Assembly: GCA_024516155.1 (NCBI GenBank)
Contig: JAJJXM010000180.1
Span: 1 to 21,919 of the forward strand
Direction of reading: 5' to 3'
Source of the DNA: Pyronema omphalodes
Taxonomy: Eukaryota; Ascomycota; Pezizomycetes; Pezizales; Pyronemataceae
Length of the DNA: 21,919 nt
The notes below the pieces were generated by a model. That model ran no database searches and was not told the DNA's origin. It was given only the letters and a program-made list of their open reading frames with translations. The position numbers were made by a program, and so were the translations under genes. Position 1 is the first letter of the stretch. Every line of letters starts with the position of its first letter. Shown one piece after another: positions 16,617 through 21,919 of the stretch.

Positions 16617-17273
16617 TGATGCCAGGTCCCCACTGGGTAAGCCCCAGAGCCGTCTATGTGGGTGGGAGTGCAGTCTCCCAAGGCTCGCCGTGCAGTTTTT
16701 CATCTAGCGTCGTCAGATCCAAGGAGCCCTGTGCGCTCGGAGGCCACCTCGCCGGGTCGATCCCCCATTTCCTCCACCCTTCCCCTCCCATTTTTAACCA
16801 TTTTTCCGCCTTTATTTCCTCCACAAGGCAAAAAAACAGAACAAAGAAAGAGTAACTCCTCCGGGCCACCGCCCTCTCGCCTCCCCTCTCTCCCCTCTCT
16901 CCGTCCACGTCCTCAACTCCTCTGCTCTCCCCCTGTCATCGCTCTCCGCTGCTCCCTCCCGTCCGCGCCTCTTCTCCTTCTCTACCTCCGCGCATCATCA
17001 CCTCTCACTCGTCACCGTCTCCGATCTCGTTTCCCGTGCACCTGTCATCTTCGCCTCCCCGCCCATCTCACGTTCCCCTTGACCTCCCCCAAAGAAACAA
17101 AAGAAAACAGGAAAAGTAACTCCTCCTCGTCCCCCCATTGCTCCTCCTGCCCCCTTTGCCTCGCTGCTCATCCCCTGCGTCTCCTCCCTCACGCTGCCCT
17201 TCCTCCCTTCGTCATTCCCAGTATTGTATTTCTATTTTATTTATATTTCTTTTTTTTTGTTTTTTCTTTTTCG
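16617..17273 (-). repeat. 3' UTR of LINE C, 3' end truncated
   Basis: It shares with the other copies the segment TGATGCCAGGTCCCCACTGG (16617-16636), the AATAAAGGCGG box (complement of about 16806-16820), CCGGAGGAGTTACTC (complement of about 16850-16866), a long purine-rich tract (about 16870-17110) and an A-rich stretch interrupted by other bases (about 17249-17272) after the ORF2 stop. It is closest to the plus-strand copy at 1-560 in the T-rich TTTTGTTTCTTTGGGGGA block. Confidence 0.75.
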
Positions 17274-19004
17274 TTAGTTGTCGTGGGTTTCCGCGTGCTC
17301 GTCCGTTAGGCCCAGCAGCGTCCACCAGCCAGTCGTCAGTGTACGAGGGGTGTCCTCGTCTGCGGGGTGAGTACTCAACTTCGCGTGTGCCCATTCGGCG
17401 GTCGCCACCTTGGTGTCCGAGATCATGGTGGACAGAGCTTTCGTGCCGGCGGTCGTATTCAAGATCGTGGAGAGAGTCAGTTGGCGTAGTCGGGGGATGT
17501 GTAGTGTATGGCGTAGTTCAGTCCGCTGTGTGTTAAAGTTCGGGCAGGAGAGGATTAGGTGTTTGGGGGTTTGTGGGGGATGTAGTGGGCAATGACAGGA
17601 GCGGGAGGGGTATTTGGCGGTGGGGGGGTGTGCTAGTCAGTCCACAAAATAGCCATGGCCTGTGCGGAGTCCCAGTATGGCCGTCGATATCTTTCGCGGG
17701 ACGGTAGTGTATGCGTTGTCGAGTCTTTTGCGGTGGGGGGCGTCGTACGTCTTGGGCTTTGGTCATGAAGAGTACCAGTTTACCCAGTCGGTGACATATT
17801 GTTCTCGTCCCTGGCGTCTAACCCAGGAGAGGGAAATCGGGGGAGGCGCGGTGGGATTAAGGGAGGTAGCTGTTTTTGCCAGGAGATCGGCTGTGTCGTT
17901 CCCGGGGATGTCTGTGTGGCCAGGGACCCAATGTAGAGTTACGGACGATCCGGATCGGCGAAGAGCGGACACCGTCGTGAGGATCGAGAGGGCCAGTTCT
18001 TGGCCGGGACCGTAGGAGGAGAGGGAGGCGCGGAGGATGGCTGCTTGTTGATCTGTGAAAATGTGTATTTTGCGGCGGGTGTGCCTGTTGAGGGTGATAG
18101 TTTTTTGGCAGGTCGTAAGGCAGTCGTGTATCGCTCTAAGCTCAGCGTCAAATACTTCGGTTGTATCGCCCATTGGGATGAGTTCTTCCACTCGGCGAGG
18201 TAGACCGTCGGTGATGCAATATCCCGCTCCGGTTCTTCCATTTAGTTGTGTACCGTCAGTGTATGCGATAATGTTGCGGGGGTCTGCGCGGAGGGTCTGG
18301 AGAAGTGTTGTGTGTGCTGTAGCCGCCTCTGGCTTCGGGAGGGAGGTGATGTTGATTTTGAGGCGGGGGCACCCCCATGGGGCAGGATTGGGTTGCGATG
18401 TGTTTTCGATGATGTAGTCAGGTAGCACCCACTTGCTGACGGAGCGGAGCATAGTGACGAGACGGGAGGGGGCCGTGCCTGGTGACTGCCATTGATAGTC
18501 ATACTCGTATGGGCTGCAGATGGAGGAGTGGAAGTGATCGGGAATGGGGAAGGAGGAGGGGCAGCGTCTGACGACAGGGTGATTGGGGGGGAAAGGGAGG
18601 AGGCGGAGGACGTATTTGCGAGTGCGGTGGTGTAGGCGGACTGAAACCGGGGGGATAGCTGCTTCGTTGTGTAGGGCTAAGATTGGCATCGAGGCGAAAG
18701 CGTTCAGAATTCGGCGGAGGGCAGAGTTTCGTTGCATTTGTAGTGAATTGGCGAGGCTTTTTTGCCCTGTCCACCAGGTCTCGGAACCAAAGTCGGACCT
18801 AGACAGCACACACGCTATGTAAAGTGTTCTCGTCGCAGACGGGGACAAACCTGTTCCGTGACGGACAAGGCTTCGGAGGGCGTTGAGGGACCTAACGGCG
18901 GCCGTCAGTCTCGTTTTTACATGATATGAGAAGGAGAGTTTTCTGTGAAAATATCCCGATCCACCGAACCACGTCCGTCCGTCCTCCTTTCGTCCCTGGG
19001 TCAA
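17274..19004 (-). pseudogene. LINE C ORF2, downstream half: RT thumb, RNase H, Cys/His region
   Basis: 17763-19004 is one continuous frame holding the RT thumb (HVKTRLTAAVRSLNALRSLV, TLYIACVLSRSDFGSETWWT, RTRKYVLRLLPFPPNHPVVR) and a complete RNase H: IIAYTDGTQLNGRTGAGYCI, GDTTEVFDAELRAIHDCL, IHIFTDQQAAILRAS, SVTLHWVPGHTDIPGNDTAD. All catalytic positions (Asp, Glu, Asp, Asp) are present in one frame, making it the best-preserved RNase H in the window. At 17763-17765 an in-frame TGA replaces a sense codon of A and B. A second TGA near 17639-17641 replaces the Cys of the GHGYF-x-D-C segment. The C-terminus continues to TAA at 17274-17276. The C-terminal Cys/His region is therefore cut off. Confidence 0.85.
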
Positions 19005-20031
19005 TGATGGTTCCGTTTGGCAAGCGTACGTTTATGGCGTCGGTGAGTGTTTCTGTGCGGGAGCGGTGAAAGTGTAGCAGCTCCGATTTCGAATCGTCGA
19101 ATGCTACAGCATTTGTTCGGGCCCATTCGAAGGCGGTGCGAGCCGCGACTTCCAGTTCGCGGGCATTTTCTTCTCTGGTACGCCCGTGTGCAACGAGAGC
19201 TACGTCGTCCATGTAGCTCGGGGTCCATAACGTGGGGTGAGTCGTTTGTAATTTCTCAAATAGAGGGCGCAGGTAGATGAGGAAAGAATGGGGGACGCCG
19301 GGGAACCTTGGGGGATGCCCGTCCTAATAGGTCGCTGTGTGTCTGTTCGTCCGTCGAATGATAGGGCTGTTGTCCTGTCGTTTAGGAAAGTTGCACACCA
19401 GGAGACAACTGCGGTTGGGCAGCCCAGTGTACGCATGGTCGTGATGAGGCGCGCGGAAGAGACATTGTCGAAGGCTCCTCGCACATCTAAAAATAGCGCG
19501 GAGGTCACCATGCGGCGCCCCGCATTCGCTTCGACCTCGTGCGTTAGGGCCATTGCAGCGTCGATAGCCGAGCGTTTGAGGCGCCCGCCTATCTGGTCTG
19601 CATGCAGTATTGTGTGACTCCGCCATAAGGCTGAGCCGGGTTGCCATAAGTTTTTCCAAGAGTTTTCCCATGCAGTTCAGCAACGCGATGGGTCGATAGG
19701 CCTTAACTGCGCTGTAGCTTGGGTGGTATCATTTGTCACCTAGCCTTGCATACAGCGCATCGAACACCTTGGGGATTGCATCGTAGGCTCTCCTCAGGCA
19801 TGCGAACGTTATCATGTCGGGACCGGGGGCTTTCTTGGGGGAGGAGGAGTAAGTAGCGTGGCGTATTTCTTCGGGGGTGATTGTGTGCCAGGGGATGGGG
19901 TGTGTAGGGGGGATTTGAGTCGGAGGGGCAGTGGGGGGGGGGTGGGAAAAGAGCCTGAAAGGCGTTTACTTGGCCTTCGAAATCAACGTGTACCTTGTCT
20001 ATCCCACCTACCTGGGTTTTTATTGGGGGGG
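18892..20031 (-). pseudogene. LINE C ORF2, RT domain
   Basis: Reading leftwards: KAPGPDMITFACLRRAYDAI (about 19780-19845), then a gap where B has the WREATTVIIPKPNK segment (near 19735; C lacks it), AYRPIALLNCMGKLLEKLMA (about 19645-19705), MALTHEVEANAGRRMVTSAL and FLDVRGAFDNVSSARLITTM with motif A (about 19430-19553). FLNDRTTALSFDGRTDTQRP and motif B GIPQGSPASPIL (about 19290-19325) follow, then a one-base deletion near 19285, and YMDDVALVAHGRTREENARE with the intact YMDD (19207-19218). The next frameshift is near 18945. The missing pre-motif segment and the shifts make it inactive. Confidence 0.8.
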
Positions 20032-21489
20032 TCAGTTGGGCGCGCCGGGGGTTTGTGTATCTGAAGGCGGCCCAGACATCGGGGCCTTCTGCGGCGGCCA
20101 GGTATTCCTTCCACAATGAGTCCTTTGCGTGTCGTACTCTGCGGTAATGGGTTTTCGGAGGCGCTTGTACTCTGCATGATGGGCCGGGAGGCGAGTTGAT
20201 TTCCACCTCTTTCTTGCGCTCTGCATGTTCCGTCGAGTCGTGCTTAGTTCCTCCGTCCACCACCTCTTCGAGCGGGGAGTTGGTGTGAGGGTGGGTGTCG
20301 CCTTTTGGGCAGCCGCGTGAATGGAGTCACGAATGAGGGCGGCCCATTCGTCTAGGTTACTTGCGGATGGGTTTGCGCGGAGGTGTGTCCAGTACGGGTG
20401 ACTGGCCTCGGCGAGGGTTTGTAGCTCCCTGGTAGAAGTGTCCCAATCCGTTTTTTGCCAGTTGATTCGTGAGGCGGTAGCAGCAGGGGCAGTGCTTGGG
20501 GCGTCGGGTAGAGGTGTGTCCTGAGCAGATGGACTGTCAGGGTGAGGTTCCGGTGTCGCTTCGGTCGACGTGATCGCGAGGAGAGGTAGGGGGGACATAG
20601 GCTTGAGGGCATCAAGCTTGTCCTGGGTGGCGGTAGTCGCATGTTTCGAGTGCATCAGGCTTCGCACCGGTGATGCCGCTCTCGGTTTGTGGTGCACCGG
20701 TCTTCTGTTTGTCGATGAGGTGGGTTCGGTGTTCTGGTCGCTTCCCCTTCGCTTTCTCTTGCCAGGAGGGTTGCGAACAGCGTCCAGGACATCCTGAATG
20801 TCATGTTGGACGACGGACAGTTGCATAGTCATCTCTTCCATCGCTGAGGAAGAGGCCGTGAGGTTCGGTGAGGGGGGCGCCGAAATGACTTGTTGCTGTT
20901 CGTCGATTTTCTTCGTCAGGGCGTCCACAGCAGCCTTGAGAGCTGCTGTTTCTGCCTGTGTAGAGTCGTATGCTGCGCGCAGCTTCGTGTTTTCGCCGGT
21001 CAGAATGTCGAAGTTCGTCATCATGACGTCGAATCTGTGGCGCATCTCATCGCTGTTGTTGCGTATGGTGTCATCGAGGGTATTGAAGCGTCGCTGTGTG
21101 TCCCGGTGGATCTGTTGAATCCCCAGGAAGCTTGCTCCTGTGAAAAGCGGTTCATGTTCACAGAACAGGGGGCTCAAGCTGCTGTCGTTGTCGTCTTTTT
21201 CGATAGCGTCTCGCATAGCAATAACCAGATCGCGGCGAAATTCTCTGAATCGGTTGTGCTCAGGTGTCGCTTGCTGCTGGTGTGTTGAAGCCGAAGGAAC
21301 TGGTGATCCTGCCAAGACCACGCTCTGGAAGGGCTTTCCAGCGAGGTTTCCATCAACTTCATCAACTTTTCCATCTCTTTCATCAAATGTAGGATTAGAT
21401 CCATCATGAGGAAGGTCGGCTAGAACATTGTACGCGTTTTCGGACCGTTTCGATGGTCGGGCGTTGTTCTGTCGTTGTTTTGGCGACAT
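20032..21489 (-). CDS. LINE C ORF1-ORF2 fusion frame, endonuclease deleted
   Basis: One open frame of about 485 codons from ATG (21487-21489; the frame is open 17 codons further upstream without an ATG). Residues 1-340 are ORF1: a Gln/Ser-rich N-terminus, then FLGIQQIHRDTQRRFNTLDD, DEMRHRFDVMMTNFDILTGE and NTKLRAAYDSTQAETAALKA, a coiled coil at about 128-203, and a basic KRKRRGSDQN patch at about 244-253. At 20480/20481 ORF1 breaks off after STAPA and continues with RINWQKTDWDTSTRELQTLA, the ORF2 linker that normally follows the endonuclease. The ORF1 C-terminus seen in the nested copy (TNGWKTVEAK) and the whole endonuclease are gone. KRWWTEELSTTRRNMQSARK follows; the frame then shifts near 20160 away from the RT. 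Whether it is expressed is unknown; it cannot drive its own insertion. Confidence 0.7.
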   Translation of the reverse strand: MSPKQRQNNARPSKRSENAYNVLADLPHDGSNPTFDERDGKVDEVDGNLAGKPFQSVVLAGSPVPSASTHQQQATPEHNRFREFRRDLVIAMRDAIEKDDNDSSLSPLFCEHEPLFTGASFLGIQQIHRDTQRRFNTLDDTIRNNSDEMRHRFDVMMTNFDILTGENTKLRAAYDSTQAETAALKAAVDALTKKIDEQQQVISAPPSPNLTASSSAMEEMTMQLSVVQHDIQDVLDAVRNPPGKRKRRGSDQNTEPTSSTNRRPVHHKPRAASPVRSLMHSKHATTATQDKLDALKPMSPLPLLAITSTEATPEPHPDSPSAQDTPLPDAPSTAPAATASRINWQKTDWDTSTRELQTLAEASHPYWTHLRANPSASNLDEWAALIRDSIHAAAQKATPTLTPTPRSKRWWTEELSTTRRNMQSARKRWKSTRLPAHHAEYKRLRKPITAEYDTQRTHCGRNTWPPQKAPMSGPPSDTQTPGAPN

Positions 21490-21919
21490 TTCGTGAGGTG
21501 GGGTAAGCCAAAACTCGTGAAAACTCTGATTTTGCGACAAAAGTCAACAAAACAACGTAGAATTCCCTGAAGTTCAGCGAATAACGTAACAGAGTGCTGC
21601 GAATCCGAATCCGATGAGAAAACCAGGGGTTTCGGTGCTCGTTGGTGAGAATGCAGGGGGGGGGGTCGCCGTTGCCGTGTGGTAAGTTCCTTGTAGGGGT
21701 AGTGTGAACCTGGGTATTGAGGCTTTCAATACCGAGGTTTGTTCGATCAGTCAATGCTTCGTTCGCGAGATAGATAATCAACTAATAGAGTTCCCAAGAA
21801 GCTAGGAAGTAAACTAATCGATCACAGGCCGAATAAACTTAAGGTCTCTCCCCAGGTATATGGTTAGATAAGATAGTCGTAACAAGAGATCAAGTTGCTG
21901 ATGCTGGAGGAGACGGTGG
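21490..21919 (-). other. Presumed 5' UTR / internal promoter region of LINE C, to window end
   Basis: No gene is seen upstream of the ORF1 start. Visible features are a run of ten or more G at about 21655-21665 and a perfect 8-bp stem GGTATTGA/TCAATACC with a 5-nt loop (21713-21733). LINE promoters lie inside the 5' UTR, so this is where one would be sought. The 5' end of C cannot be placed, because no other copy in the window reaches it. Confidence 0.4.

Larger units (their letters stand above)
16617..21919 (-). mobile_element. LINE copy C (Tad1-like), longest copy, internally deleted
   Basis: Minus-strand LINE. Left to right it has the 3' UTR (16617-17273; tail, hairpin 2 and the outer arm of hairpin 1 missing), ORF2 C-terminus and RNase H (17274-18500), RT (18500-19990), pre-RT linker (19990-20480), ORF1 (20481-21489) and presumed 5' UTR (to the window end). 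Homology to A and B starts at TGATGCCAGG (16617), in the loop of hairpin 1, so the 3' end was lost or replaced. It is more diverged from A and B than they are from each other. The endonuclease domain is deleted, and stops and frameshifts occur in ORF2. Confidence 0.85.

Noticed and set aside
21404..21781. 125-codon minus-strand open frame upstream of ORF1 in LINE C
   Set aside because: It overlaps the ORF1 start in another frame, has no recognisable motif and no second copy supports it.
1490..21919. Segmental tandem duplication of one LINE to explain the head-to-tail order
   Set aside because: The copies break at different ORF2 positions and differ in divergence, and A and B carry their own tails, so independent nested insertions fit better. 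Not excluded for the B/C junction.
1..21919. Host gene, CRISPR, toxin-antitoxin or bacterial defence system
   Set aside because: Every recognisable protein motif belongs to the LINE or chromovirus families; there are no spaced direct repeats and no bacterial gene organisation.

Overview
The window looks like transposon-filled heterochromatin of a filamentous fungus, most likely an ascomycete. I see no host gene, rRNA, tRNA, CRISPR array or bacterial feature that I can support. The fungal assignment is an inference from two families: LINEs of the Tad1 type (ORF1 with a coiled coil; ORF2 with reverse transcriptase, RNase H and a C-terminal Cys/His cluster) and a Ty3/gypsy chromovirus with a C-terminal chromodomain. 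Every long coding region carries frameshifts, stops or deletions, so the locus is a graveyard of dead copies.

Layout from left to right. (1) 1-1059: the 3' end of a plus-strand LINE with a roughly 500-bp (AATA)n tail. (2) 1060-1489: unassigned sequence. (3) 1490-2262, minus: an older LINE fragment, 'D', cut inside its RNase H. (4) 2263-5126, minus: LINE 'A', 3' UTR plus the RT/RNase H part of ORF2, cut inside the RT. (5) 5127-7004 and 15005-16592, minus: LINE 'B', split in two by the chromovirus. (6) 7005-15004, plus: the chromovirus, exactly 8000 bp from TG to CA, with LTRs of 532 and 523 bp and a perfect 5-bp target duplication (GATAT). Its pol gene is interrupted at 9890-11516 by a plus-strand LINE derivative that keeps part of ORF1 and the 3' UTR but no ORF2. 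(7) 16617-21919, minus: LINE 'C', the longest copy, whose ORF1 is fused in frame to the middle of ORF2 without an endonuclease domain.

The simplest history is nested insertion: A into D, B into A, the chromovirus into B, a truncated LINE into the chromovirus, and C into or against B. The order of C relative to the chromovirus is not resolved. The remaining 5' halves of B, A and D should lie to the right of the window.

The signals most worth checking are RNA-level. The chromovirus has no obvious tRNA primer site, but carries a 9-nt self-complementarity between the predicted start of its transcript and the site just inside the 5' LTR, as in Tf1/sushi self-priming. The LINE 3' ends share a pair of hairpins before the microsatellite tail, one of them with a compensatory base-pair change. 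No previously undescribed non-transposon system was found. All homology calls are by eye; no search, alignment or folding program was run.
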